This document shows positions 20,131-28,149 of a stretch of DNA of 64,000 nucleotides, piece by piece (the first letter of the stretch is position 1; each line of letters starts with the position of its first letter). Location of the stretch: positions 1,107,628 through 1,171,627 of the forward strand of contig NZ_JAPVBI010000002.1 of assembly GCF_026967925.1 (NCBI RefSeq), in the 5' to 3' direction. The notes under the pieces are model-generated. The model ran no database searches, had not been told where the DNA came from, and worked only from the letters and a program-made list of their open reading frames with translations. A program made the translations under genes and the position numbers. Source of the stretch: Modestobacter sp. VKM Ac-2985. GTDB lineage: Bacteria > Actinomycetota > Actinomycetes > Mycobacteriales > Geodermatophilaceae.

Positions 20131-21549
20131 AGCAGCTCCGCCGAACGCGACTTCGTCACCGCCCACCTCGACGACCTGCACGCCGACCTCGACGCCTGGT
20201 TGCGCATCCCGTCGATCTCGGCCGACCCGGCGCACGCCGGTGACGTCGCCGCCAGCGCGGAGTGGCTGGCCGAGGCGCTGCGGCGCACCGGCTTCCCGAC
20301 CGTGGAGATCTGGCCGACCGAGGGCGCGCCGGCCGTGTTCGCCGAGTGGCCCTCGGCCGACGCCGGCGCGCCGGTCGCGCTGGTGTACGGGCACCACGAC
20401 GTCCAGCCGGTCGACCCGCTGGAGCTGTGGGCGCACCCGCCGTTCGAGCCCACCCGGGTGGAGGGCCCCGACGGGCCGGAGCTGCACGCCCGCGGCGCCA
20501 TCGACGACAAGGGCAACGTCGCCTTCCACCTGCTCGGCATGCGCGCCCACCTGGCCGCCACCGGCCGGGACACCCCCGCCGTGACGGTGAAGCTGGTCAT
20601 CGAGGGCGAGGAGGAGTCGGGCTCGCCGTACTTCGCCGACCTGCTGCGCGCCCACGCCGACCGGCTGGCCTGCGACGTCATCGTGGTCAGCGACACCGGC
20701 ATGGCCGCCCCCGACGTCCCCAGCGCGGTCACCGCCATGCGCGGGCTCGCCGACGCCGAGATCACCCTCCGCGGCCCCGCCGTCGACCTGCACTCGGGCT
20801 CCTTCGGTGGCGCGGTGCCCAACCCGCTGCACGCCATGGCCGAGCTGCTGGCCGCGCTGCACGACGAGTCCGGGCGGGTCACCCTGCCCGGCTTCTACGA
20901 CAAGGTGCGGCCGCTCACCGACCGCGAGCGCGAGCTGATGGGCCGGGTGCCGTTCGACGAGCAGGCGTGGCTGGCCGGTCCGGCCGCCTCCCGGGTGGCC
21001 ACCGGCGAGGCGGGCTTCAGCACGCTGGAGCGGATCGGCGCCCGCCCGACCGCGGAGGTCAACGGCATGTGGGGCGGCTACACCGGCCCCGGCCACAAGA
21101 CGATCGTCCCCGCCGAGGCGCACGCCAAGGTGACCTTCCGGCTCGTCGCCGACCAGGTGCCCGCCGACCTGGGCGAGCAGGTGCGCGCCTGGGTGCAGGC
21201 GAACACCCCCGCGGGCATCGAGGCCGACGTCCACGTCCCGCCCGGCGGCGTCGCCCCGTGCCGCAGCGACATCGACCACCCGGCGATGGACGCCCTGCTG
21301 CGGTCCATCGGGCAGGCCTTCGACACCGGCGCCGACCAGGTGCTGTTCACCCGCGAGGGCGGCAGCGGCCCGGAGGCCGACCTGGCCGGCATCCTCGGCG
21401 CCCCGCTGCTGTTCCTCGGCGCCGGGCTGCCCACCGACCGGATCCACTCGCCGAACGAGCGGGTGCTGCTGCCGATGCTGTACCGCGGTGCGGAGGCCGC
21501 TGCCCACCTGTGGCGGGAGCTGGCCGCCGTCCCGTTCCCGGCGCGTTGA
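20128..21549 (+). CDS. M20 family dipeptidase/metallopeptidase
   Basis: The 473-residue cytoplasmic enzyme has the di-zinc M20 signatures GHHDVQP (His89, Asp91), GAIDDKG (bridging Asp126), IEGEEESGS (general base and metal Glu161-163) and later DTGMAAPD. A dimerisation-domain stretch with HSGSFGGAVPNP follows. It belongs to the ArgE/DapE/carnosinase-like dipeptidases that cleave Xaa-His or other small peptides; the exact substrate is unknown. GTG 20128 is chosen because TACGGT lies 7 nt upstream; an earlier in-frame GTG at 20104 would place the promoter inside the gene. Confidence 0.92.
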   Translation: MSSSAERDFVTAHLDDLHADLDAWLRIPSISADPAHAGDVAASAEWLAEALRRTGFPTVEIWPTEGAPAVFAEWPSADAGAPVALVYGHHDVQPVDPLELWAHPPFEPTRVEGPDGPELHARGAIDDKGNVAFHLLGMRAHLAATGRDTPAVTVKLVIEGEEESGSPYFADLLRAHADRLACDVIVVSDTGMAAPDVPSAVTAMRGLADAEITLRGPAVDLHSGSFGGAVPNPLHAMAELLAALHDESGRVTLPGFYDKVRPLTDRERELMGRVPFDEQAWLAGPAASRVATGEAGFSTLERIGARPTAEVNGMWGGYTGPGHKTIVPAEAHAKVTFRLVADQVPADLGEQVRAWVQANTPAGIEADVHVPPGGVAPCRSDIDHPAMDALLRSIGQAFDTGADQVLFTREGGSGPEADLAGILGAPLLFLGAGLPTDRIHSPNERVLLPMLYRGAEAAAHLWRELAAVPFPAR

Positions 21550-21571
21550 GCACGGGCACGGAGCGCCGAGG

Positions 21572-22513
21572 ATGAGCGGACCGGGCGCCGGGGTGACGGG
21601 GCAGCCGACCGGTCAGGGCGGCGCACCCGTGCCCGGCTGGTACCCCGACCCCGACGGCGCCCCCGGGCTGGTCCGCTGGTGGAACGGGCTCACCTGGTCC
21701 GACGTGACCACCCCGGCCGGCCCGGGGGTCTCCGTCGGCCAGGGGTTCGAGAGCCCGGCGGGTCAGTTCCCGCCGGCTCCGGCCTCGGCGTCGTCCTGGG
21801 ACTCCTGGGGGAGCCCCGAGGCGTCACCGCGAGGCCGCCGCCCGTGGCTGGTCGGCCTGGGCGGGTTCCTGCTGGTGCTCGTGCTGGTGCTGGCCGGGCT
21901 GCTGGTCGGCGCCGCCGGGGGCACCGACCCCGAGCCGGACGACGAGCCGCCCGTGGCCGTCGCGCCCCCTGCGCCCGGCCGGGAGTTCCCCCCGGGCACC
22001 GTGCGGATCATCGACGAGGCCGCCGGCATCTCCTACCCCTTCCTGGGCGACGGCTGGTTCGAGTGGGACCGCGGGGTGCAGCTGGAGACCACCGAGGTCG
22101 CCGGGCAGTACTTCGTCACCCAGGAGGAGCTGCCCGGCGAGAACGGCGTCTTCATCGCCCAGTGCACCTCCGGGCCGCTGGTCCCCGCCTACGGCTGGAC
22201 CGGCCCCGAGAGCCTGCAGTCGACCGCGACCGCGCTGGCCGACTCGGTGCGGACCCGGTACTACCCGGAGCCCAACGAGCGTGTGGTCCGCCGGGACGAG
22301 GCGGTGACCGTCGACGGGGCGGCAGCCTGGGTCGTGGAGTTCGACCTCACCTGGGACGTGCCGGGCTACGACTCCAGCGGCGAACGCGCCGCGCTGCTCC
22401 TCATCGACGTCGGTCGGCCCGCGCCCGCGCTGCTCTACCTCTCCATCCCCAACACCCACGCCGAGCTGTACGGCGCCGTCGACCGCGTCCTCGCCGACGT
22501 CCAGGTGCTGTGA
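21572..22513 (+). CDS. DUF2510 membrane protein with extracytoplasmic domain
   Basis: The 313-residue protein opens with a DUF2510 module (PGWYPDPDGA, then RWWNGLTW), a short Trp-rich actinobacterial domain found at the cytoplasmic ends of membrane proteins. A Pro/Ser/Ala linker and a single strongly hydrophobic helix (about 92-113) follow. An outer domain of about 190 residues has no motif I recognise. ATG 21572 is chosen because it places DUF2510 near the N-terminus; it begins 22 bp after the M20 stop. Function unknown. The overall design (short cytoplasmic domain, one span, outer domain) recalls the protein at 5360. Confidence 0.8.
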   Translation: MSGPGAGVTGQPTGQGGAPVPGWYPDPDGAPGLVRWWNGLTWSDVTTPAGPGVSVGQGFESPAGQFPPAPASASSWDSWGSPEASPRGRRPWLVGLGGFLLVLVLVLAGLLVGAAGGTDPEPDDEPPVAVAPPAPGREFPPGTVRIIDEAAGISYPFLGDGWFEWDRGVQLETTEVAGQYFVTQEELPGENGVFIAQCTSGPLVPAYGWTGPESLQSTATALADSVRTRYYPEPNERVVRRDEAVTVDGAAAWVVEFDLTWDVPGYDSSGERAALLLIDVGRPAPALLYLSIPNTHAELYGAVDRVLADVQVL

Positions 22514-22549
22514 CGGTGCTGGTCGGGTGATGCCCGGTGCGCTCGCGCT

Positions 22550-22612
22550 CTGGTGGCACGGGTGCACCAGGGCACGAGCCCGTGGGTCGACCCTCCCCGG
22601 ACGGGGTGGGTC
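22550..22612 (+). terminator. Two hairpins after the DUF2510 gene
   Basis: The first hairpin pairs CTGGTG (22550-22555) with CACCAG (22565-22570). The second is nearly perfect: GACCCTCCCC (22589-22598) with GGGGTGGGTC (22603-22612). They lie in the 207-bp gap before the M16 gene. They look like a terminator region without a T-tract, which is common in high-GC genomes. Confidence 0.5.
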
Positions 22613-22707
22613 GCCGGCAGGAGGTCAGCGCCGTCCGGGCGGGCGGAACGGTGGCCCGGCGGGGTGACCTCGCCCGTCCCCGTCTGCGGGGTGTCGGACG
22701 GCGCGGT

Positions 22708-22723
22708 TAGGGTCCTTGACGTG
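22708..22723 (+). promoter_or_regulatory. Leaderless -10 before the M16 operon
   Basis: TAGGGT (22708-22713) precedes GTG 22721 by exactly 7 nt. No ribosome site is visible, so the transcript is probably leaderless. Confidence 0.55.
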
Positions 22724-24034
22724 ACAGCAGCTGGGCCCGACCTGACCCTGCGGCACCCGGTCGAGCGGTTCACGCTCGACAACGGGCTGCGGGTCGTGCT
22801 CGCGCCGGACCGGAGTGTCCCCGTCGTCGCCGTGAGCGTCTTCTACGACGTCGGCATGCGCTCCGAGCCGCCGGGCCGCACCGGCTTCGCGCACCTCTTC
22901 GAGCACATGATGTTCCAGGGCTCGGCCAACGTGCCGAAGATGGAGCACGCCCGCCTCGTCCAGGCCGCCGGCGGCACCTTCAACGGGTCGACCCACCAGG
23001 ACTACACGAACTACTTCCAGGCGCTGCCCGCCGAGGCGCTGGAGCGGGCGATCTTCCTGGAGGCCGACCGGATGGCCGCCCCGGCGATCACCGAGGAGAA
23101 CCTCCGCAACCAGATCGACGTGGTGAAGGAGGAGATCCGGGTCAACGTGCTGAACCGGCCCTACGGCGCCTTCCCGTGGCTGCAGCTGCCGGGGATCGCG
23201 TTCGAGAGCTTCGCCAACACGCATGACGGCTACGGGTCCTTCGTCGACCTCGAGTCCTCCACCGTCGAGGACGCGACCGACTTCTTCTCCCGGTACTACG
23301 CCCCGGCCAACGCGGTGCTGTGCATCGGTGGCGACCTGGACGTCACCGAGACCGAGGCCCTCGTCCGCCGCTGGTTCGACCAGGTGCCCGCCCGACCGGC
23401 CCCGCCGGCACCGGTCGTCGGTGAGCCCTCGCCCACCACGGTCCGCCGCGGCGTGGTCGAGGACCGGTTGGCGCCGGCGCCGGCCGTGGCGATCGGCTGG
23501 CGGGTGCCCGACCCGGTCGGTGACCTGGACACCTACCTGGGCACCGTGCTGCTGGCCGAGCTGCTCAGCGAGGGAGACGCCTCCCGGCTCGAGCGCCGGC
23601 TGCTGCACACCGACCGGCTGGCGGTGGCGCAGAGCAGCTACCTGGGCCTGTTCGGCGACCCGTTCGACGTCCGCGACGCCACGCTGTTGGTCAGCCAGGT
23701 GCACCACCCGGCCGACGTCCCGGTCGAGCGGGTGCTCGCGGCGGTGCACGAGGAGGTCGACAAGGTCGCCACCGACGGTGTCCCCGCCGAGGAGCTGGCC
23801 CGGGTGACCGCGCGCACCGAGGCGCAGCTGCTCCAGCAGGCGGACTCCGTGCTCGGCCGCACCCTCGGCTTCGCCTCCGCCGAGCTCATCCACGGCCGGG
23901 CCGAGCTGGCCGGCGAGCTCGCCGCCCGGCTGGCCTCGGTCAGCCCCGACCAGGTGCAGGCAGCGGCCCGCGGGCTCTCGCCGGACACCGCCGCCGTCCT
24001 GGAACTGCGCGCGACCGGAGGGGCAGCCCGATGA
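22721..24034 (+). CDS. M16 family zinc metallopeptidase, catalytic subunit
   Basis: The 437-residue protein has the inverted zinc motif HLFEH (His58, Glu61, His62) and a distal metal Glu in VVKEEIR (about 138), the hallmarks of pitrilysin/MPP-type M16 peptidases. The half-barrel pattern and length (about 440) match the bacterial M16B subfamily. It overlaps the next M16 gene by ATGA, so the two probably form a catalytic/non-catalytic heterodimer like PqqF- or MPP-type pairs. Substrates are probably unfolded peptides; no signal peptide is visible, so it is likely cytoplasmic. GTG 22721 is supported by the upstream TAGGGT. Confidence 0.9.
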   Translation: MTAAGPDLTLRHPVERFTLDNGLRVVLAPDRSVPVVAVSVFYDVGMRSEPPGRTGFAHLFEHMMFQGSANVPKMEHARLVQAAGGTFNGSTHQDYTNYFQALPAEALERAIFLEADRMAAPAITEENLRNQIDVVKEEIRVNVLNRPYGAFPWLQLPGIAFESFANTHDGYGSFVDLESSTVEDATDFFSRYYAPANAVLCIGGDLDVTETEALVRRWFDQVPARPAPPAPVVGEPSPTTVRRGVVEDRLAPAPAVAIGWRVPDPVGDLDTYLGTVLLAELLSEGDASRLERRLLHTDRLAVAQSSYLGLFGDPFDVRDATLLVSQVHHPADVPVERVLAAVHEEVDKVATDGVPAEELARVTARTEAQLLQQADSVLGRTLGFASAELIHGRAELAGELAARLASVSPDQVQAAARGLSPDTAAVLELRATGGAAR

Positions 24035-25416
24035 GTGCACCCGTGCTGGACCTCTCGCTGATCCCGCCGCTGGGCGAGCCGCGGCCCGTCGTGGCGCCCG
24101 AGGTGCACCAGACCACGCTGCCCAACGGGCTGCGGCTGGTCGTCGTCCCGCGGCCGGGTGTGCCGCTGGTCGAGCTGCGCCTGCGCGTCCCGTTCGCCGC
24201 GTCCGCGCCGCGGGCGGCGGCCACCCACGCGGCCCGGACCGCCCTGCTGGCCAGCGCCGTGCTGCTGGGCACCGCCCGGCACGACCAGCTGGAGATCGCC
24301 CAGCTGCTGCAGGCGCACGGCGCCGAGCTGTCGGTCTCGGCGGACGCCGACCGGCTGCTGTTCTCCACCACGATGCTCCCCGACGGGCTCGATGCCGTCC
24401 TGGGCGTGCTGGCCGAGCTGCTCGGCGCGCCGACCTACCCGGCGGGCCTGGTCGACGCCGAGCGGGCACGCGTGGGGGAGCGCATCCTCATCGCCCGGTC
24501 CCAGCCCGGCGTCATCGCCCGCTCGGCCCTGGCCGCCCGGCGGTTCGGTGCCCACCCGTACGCCCAGCAGCTGCCCGAGGCCGAGCTGGTCGCCGCGGTC
24601 ACCCCGGCAGCCCTGCGCAAGCTGCACCGGGAGCGGGTGCTGCCCGCCGGCAGCACGCTCGTGCTGGTCGGTGACGTCGACCCGGCGGCCGCGGTCGACG
24701 TCGTCGGCACCGCCCTGGCCGGCTGGGTCGCCGAGGGCAAGGCGGTCGCCGCTGCGCCGGTGCCCACGCTCGTCCCCGGCCCGCTGGAGCTGGTGCACCG
24801 TCCCGGTGCCGTGCAGTCCAACGTGCGGCTGGGTGGCCCGGCGCCGGGCCGCACCGATCCGCAGCTGCCCGCGCTCCGGCTGGCCAGCATGGTGTTCGGT
24901 GGCTACTTCTCCTCCCGGCTGGTGGAGAACATCCGCGAGCGCCGGGGCTACACGTACAGCCCGCGCAGCTCGGTCGAGCACCTGATGGCCGGCTCGTCGT
25001 TCACCGTGGAGGCCGACGTCGCCACCGGCGTCACCGGCCCCGCCCTGCTCGAGACGGTGTACGAGCTGGGCCGGATGGCGCTGACGCCGGTCACCGAGGC
25101 CGAGCTCGACTCCGCCCGCCGGTACCTGCTGGGCACCCTCGCCCTCGGGACGGCGACGCACGCGGGGCTGGCCAGCACGCTGTCGGCCCTCTTCGGCGCC
25201 GGGCTGCCCGCCGAGTGGCTCGCCGAGCACCAGCAGGCGCTGGCGTCGGTGACCATCGAGGAGGTCGCGGAGGCGTCCCGCCGCTGGTTGTCGCCGGCCG
25301 GGCTGACCGCGGTCGTCGTCGGCGACGCCGAGGAGGTCGCCGACCAGCTGCGCGTGCTCGGCCCCATCGAGGTCACCGCCCCGGCGGTCGAGCCGGTGCC
25401 CGAGTCGCTCGCGTGA
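24031..25416 (+). CDS. M16 family peptidase-like, non-catalytic subunit
   Basis: The 461-residue M16 homologue has the N-terminal beta-strand pattern (TTLPNGLRLVVVPRPG) but no HxxEH zinc motif, so it should be inactive by itself. It retains the substrate-carboxylate Arg/Tyr pair in RERRGYTYS, which M16 partners supply to the catalytic subunit. It starts at ATG 24031 within the stop of the catalytic gene. The pair resembles mitochondrial processing peptidase alpha/beta and other M16B heterodimers. Its stop overlaps the next gene by GTGA. Confidence 0.9.
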   Translation: MSAPVLDLSLIPPLGEPRPVVAPEVHQTTLPNGLRLVVVPRPGVPLVELRLRVPFAASAPRAAATHAARTALLASAVLLGTARHDQLEIAQLLQAHGAELSVSADADRLLFSTTMLPDGLDAVLGVLAELLGAPTYPAGLVDAERARVGERILIARSQPGVIARSALAARRFGAHPYAQQLPEAELVAAVTPAALRKLHRERVLPAGSTLVLVGDVDPAAAVDVVGTALAGWVAEGKAVAAAPVPTLVPGPLELVHRPGAVQSNVRLGGPAPGRTDPQLPALRLASMVFGGYFSSRLVENIRERRGYTYSPRSSVEHLMAGSSFTVEADVATGVTGPALLETVYELGRMALTPVTEAELDSARRYLLGTLALGTATHAGLASTLSALFGAGLPAEWLAEHQQALASVTIEEVAEASRRWLSPAGLTAVVVGDAEEVADQLRVLGPIEVTAPAVEPVPESLA

Positions 25417-26378
25417 GCGTCCCGCCCGGTGGCAGCACCACGGCGGACAACCCCCCGCCGCCGGCCCGCGGCGACTGGCCGGAGGACCGGCACGCCGGGG
25501 CCGTCACCGACGTCCCCCTGCTGTCCCGTACCGCCCACGACCGCGGTCACCTGGCCCGCTCCCTGACCGACCCGGCGCAGGGCCTGCCGGTCCGCCTGCT
25601 GCGCGTCGACGAGCGGCGCGCGGTGCCGGTGCACGAGGGGCCCGGTGGTCCCGAGCTGGTCTACGAGGAGCAGTCCACCTGGCCCGAGGGCGCCATCTAC
25701 CTGGGTGAGGCCGAGGGCGTCGCCTACGGCGCACTCCGCGTCGCCCGCTCGCTGAGCGTGGCCGGCCGGCCGGTCGACTCCTGGGCCGGCCTGCGCGAGG
25801 TCGGGGGCGCGCTCGGCGACCTCGACGCGGGGCTGCTGGTCCAGGCGGTCGGCATCATCGAGTGGCACGAGCGCAACCGGTTCTCCCCGATCACGGGTGC
25901 CGCGACCACGATCGAGCGGGCCGGCTGGGTGCAGCGCGACCCGGACAGCGGCCGGGAGATCTTCCCGCGGACCGACCCGGCGGTGATCATGTTGGTGCAC
26001 GACGGGGGCGACCGCTGCGTGCTGGGCCGTCAGGCGGTCTGGCCGCCCGGTCGGTTCTCGATCCTGGCCGGCTTCGTGGAGCCCGGTGAGTCCGCCGAGG
26101 CCGCGGTGGTCCGGGAGGTCGCCGAGGAGGTCGGCATCGCCGTCACCGACGTCCGGTACGTCTCCAGTCAGCCGTGGCCGTTCCCGCAGTCGCTGATGCT
26201 CGGTTTCGTCGCCCGCGCGACGAGCGAGGAGCTGCGCGTCGACCACGACGAGATCGAGGAGGCCCGGTGGTTCAGCCGGGAGGAGCTGCGCTCGGGCACC
26301 GGCCCGCACGCGCTGCCACCGACGGTCTCGATCGCCCGGCACGTCATCGACCGCTGGGTGGCCGGCGAGTTCAGCTGA
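25413..26378 (+). CDS. nudC: NudC-like NAD(H) pyrophosphatase (Nudix hydrolase)
   Basis: The 321-residue protein has a complete Nudix box (GFVEPGESAEAAVVREVAEEVGI, about 218-240, split here only by description). It also has the NudC-specific array SQPWPFPQSLM downstream, which marks enzymes that cleave NADH to NMNH and AMP and can remove NAD caps from RNA. The central zinc-ribbon cysteines expected in NudC (FCPxCG) are replaced by FSPITG, so no zinc is bound there. GTG 25413 overlaps the M16 stop. The 3' end overlaps the convergent uridine-kinase-like gene by 8 bp. In M. tuberculosis nudC also follows adnB and precedes mrx1. Confidence 0.88.
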   Translation: MSVPPGGSTTADNPPPPARGDWPEDRHAGAVTDVPLLSRTAHDRGHLARSLTDPAQGLPVRLLRVDERRAVPVHEGPGGPELVYEEQSTWPEGAIYLGEAEGVAYGALRVARSLSVAGRPVDSWAGLREVGGALGDLDAGLLVQAVGIIEWHERNRFSPITGAATTIERAGWVQRDPDSGREIFPRTDPAVIMLVHDGGDRCVLGRQAVWPPGRFSILAGFVEPGESAEAAVVREVAEEVGIAVTDVRYVSSQPWPFPQSLMLGFVARATSEELRVDHDEIEEARWFSREELRSGTGPHALPPTVSIARHVIDRWVAGEFS

Positions 26379-27045
26379 GCGACCACCGCCCTTGCAGGAC
26401 CAGGGCCGGCCGGTCGGCGTGGTCGGCGAGGACCACCGCGTCGGCCAGCGCCACCGGATCCACCTCCTCGTCGTAGCGGTCGAACGCCGGCAGCTCCCAC
26501 ACCCGGTCAGCGGGAGCGCGCCGCCGCCGGGCGGCCGGGCTGATCCGCAGGTGGACGACGACGTCGAACGCCAACCCGAGCCCCTGCAACAGCGAACCGG
26601 GGACGAGCAGCACCCCGCCGGCAGGTGACGGGCGGTACTCCGCCCGCGCGGCCCGGTCCCGCTCGAGGTCCCACAGTGCGGGCAGGTGCTCGCCGGTGCC
26701 GCGAGGCCCACACCGGTCCAGCACCTCACGGGCCAGCGCGCCGGCGTCCAGCCAGTCGCTGTACCGGGCGTCGGGATCGGTGCGACCGTGCTCCAGTCGC
26801 AGCGAGGCAGGTCGGTAGAAACCCTCCGCCGGGACGACGACCGCCGGTCGGCTCAGCGCGGGCAGCCGGGCGGCGACGGCGTCGGCGAGGACGCGTGGGC
26901 CGGTCGTCCCCGGCGCACCGGGCAGCTCCGGCCCGTCGACGGCGACCCGGAGCGAGGCGGCCCCGGTTTCGGGCGGCAGCTGCGACAGCAGTTCGGCGAG
27001 CCGGTCGGCCAGCGCATCGGGGGAGAGCGGGAGTGGAGCGGTCAG
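26371..27045 (-). CDS. Uridine-kinase-like protein with probable CTG start
   Basis: Only 117 C-terminal codons follow the first conventional start (GTG 26724). The frame, however, stays open and homologous in character to 27045: LAELLSQLPPETG, VAVDGPELPGAPGTTGP, PAEGFYRPASLRLEHGRTDP and YSDWLDAGALAREVL. No ATG, GTG or TTG occurs in that extension. CTG 27043-27045 overlaps the TGA of the upstream ANTAR gene as CTGA, mirroring the ATGA/GTGA couplings elsewhere. The resulting 224 residues match the actinobacterial uridine kinase-like family. The Walker A lysine is missing (GAPGTTGPR), which I recall is usual in this subgroup, so kinase activity is doubtful. It converges on nudC. Confidence 0.7.
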   Translation of the reverse strand: MTAPLPLSPDALADRLAELLSQLPPETGAASLRVAVDGPELPGAPGTTGPRVLADAVAARLPALSRPAVVVPAEGFYRPASLRLEHGRTDPDARYSDWLDAGALAREVLDRCGPRGTGEHLPALWDLERDRAARAEYRPSPAGGVLLVPGSLLQGLGLAFDVVVHLRISPAARRRRAPADRVWELPAFDRYDEEVDPVALADAVVLADHADRPALVLQGRWSLS

Positions 27046-27650
27046 CTGGGGGCCCCGGAGACGGCGTCGCGGGTCGGGAGTGCGTCGAGCACCTCCGCGG
27101 CCAGTTCGGCGGCGGGCCGACCCTGGGACCGGGCCCGGCGGCGCAGCTCCTCGAACGCGGCGCGGGGGGTGGTGCCGTGCCGCTCGGCCAGGACGCCGAT
27201 GGCCCGCTCGATCGAGACGCGGGCGGCCAGCGCGTGCTCCAGCTGGGAGACGGTCCTGCGCAGTGCGGCGACCTCCTCGGCGCGTGGGTCGTCCCCCGGG
27301 GCAGCACAGGTCTCGGCCGTGGCCGACGGGCCAGCCGTGCGGGCCGCCCGTCGCGCCTGCCGGTCGGGCTCCGGCGTGGCGCCCAGTTCACCGGCCACCA
27401 GGTCGGCCAGCGTCATCGCCTCGATCAGCGCCAGCCCGTCGACCCGCTCGCCCCAGCCCGCGGCGGAGTCGCCGACCGAGCCCTCCAGCGCGTCCCCGAA
27501 GGAGGGCAGGGGGCTCAGCACCGACCAGCCGCGCCTGGTGCGGACCACGAGAGCCGCCGGGCCGCCGGACGGGCCCACCAGCACGTCGGGCGGCAGCGCG
27601 ACCGACGTCCTGGTGGGCCCGGGCAGGGGTGCTCCGGTCATCGGCGTCAT
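27042..27650 (-). CDS. ANTAR-domain regulator
   Basis: The 202-residue protein ends in an ANTAR RNA-binding domain (about 140-195), recognisable from ARVSIERAIGVLAERHG and AAFEELRRRARSQGRPAAELA. ANTAR proteins bind paired hexaloop hairpins in nascent RNA to prevent termination. The N-terminal part (about 130 residues) is not a recognisable GAF domain; an Ala/Pro/Asp linker joins the two. ATG 27650 has GGAGG 6-7 bp upstream; ATG 27641 is an alternative. The gene is translationally coupled to the uridine-kinase-like gene. I could not identify its RNA target. Confidence 0.82.
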   Translation of the reverse strand: MTPMTGAPLPGPTRTSVALPPDVLVGPSGGPAALVVRTRRGWSVLSPLPSFGDALEGSVGDSAAGWGERVDGLALIEAMTLADLVAGELGATPEPDRQARRAARTAGPSATAETCAAPGDDPRAEEVAALRRTVSQLEHALAARVSIERAIGVLAERHGTTPRAAFEELRRRARSQGRPAAELAAEVLDALPTRDAVSGAPS

Positions 27651-27745
27651 CACGGCCTCCCTCGGTGCCGGGGCCCGGTCGGCGGGAGACGAGCCGCAGC
27701 TCCCGGGTGGACGATCATCGCTCCCCGGGGGCCACGGACCAGGGA

Positions 27746-28009
27746 TCACGCGCCGGGGAGCTGCGCGAGCTGGGCCTTCACCTGGTCGATGCTGGGGTTG
27801 GTGAGCGCCGATCCGTCGGCGAACACCAGCGTCGGGACGGTGCGGTTGCCCCCGTTGGCCTGCATGACCAGGTCGGCGGCGCTCTCGTCGACCTCGATGT
27901 TGACCTCGGCGTAGTCGATCCCGTCGCGGTCCATCAGCTTCTTCAGGCGCATGCAGTAGCCACACCAGTTCGTGGTGTACATCGTGACCGCGGCCGTCGG
28001 AGTGCTCAT
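27746..28009 (-). CDS. mrx1: Mycoredoxin-1
   Basis: The 87-residue glutaredoxin-fold protein has active site NWCGYC (Cys16, Cys19) and the cis-Pro loop TVPTLVF. Mycoredoxin uses mycothiol to reduce S-mycothiolated protein disulfides in the actinobacterial cytosol. ATG 28009 is chosen because the family begins a few residues before VTMYTTNWC. It lies next to and divergent from uvrD2, whereas in M. tuberculosis the Rv3198A gene sits between nudC and uvrD2 on one strand. Confidence 0.93.
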   Translation of the reverse strand: MSTPTAAVTMYTTNWCGYCMRLKKLMDRDGIDYAEVNIEVDESAADLVMQANGGNRTVPTLVFADGSALTNPSIDQVKAQLAQLPGA

Positions 28010-28041
28010 CGGGTGGATCCTCCCTCGTGTGTCCCCCGGGA

Positions 28042-28062
28042 GGCCACCCGGGGAGGGTGGCC
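28042..28062. repeat. Palindrome in the mrx1-uvrD2 divergent region
   Basis: GGCCACCC (28042-28049) pairs perfectly with GGGTGGCC (28055-28062) around a five-base centre. It lies in the 140-bp region between two divergent genes and could be an operator. Nothing else supports a function. Confidence 0.35.
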
Positions 28063-28149
28063 CCGTGCCCCGGGGCCTGCCGCTGGCGGAACGCACCGAG
28101 CCTGGGGATCCTTCCCCCGGCCGTCGGACGCGGCTGGGAGGATCGGGTC

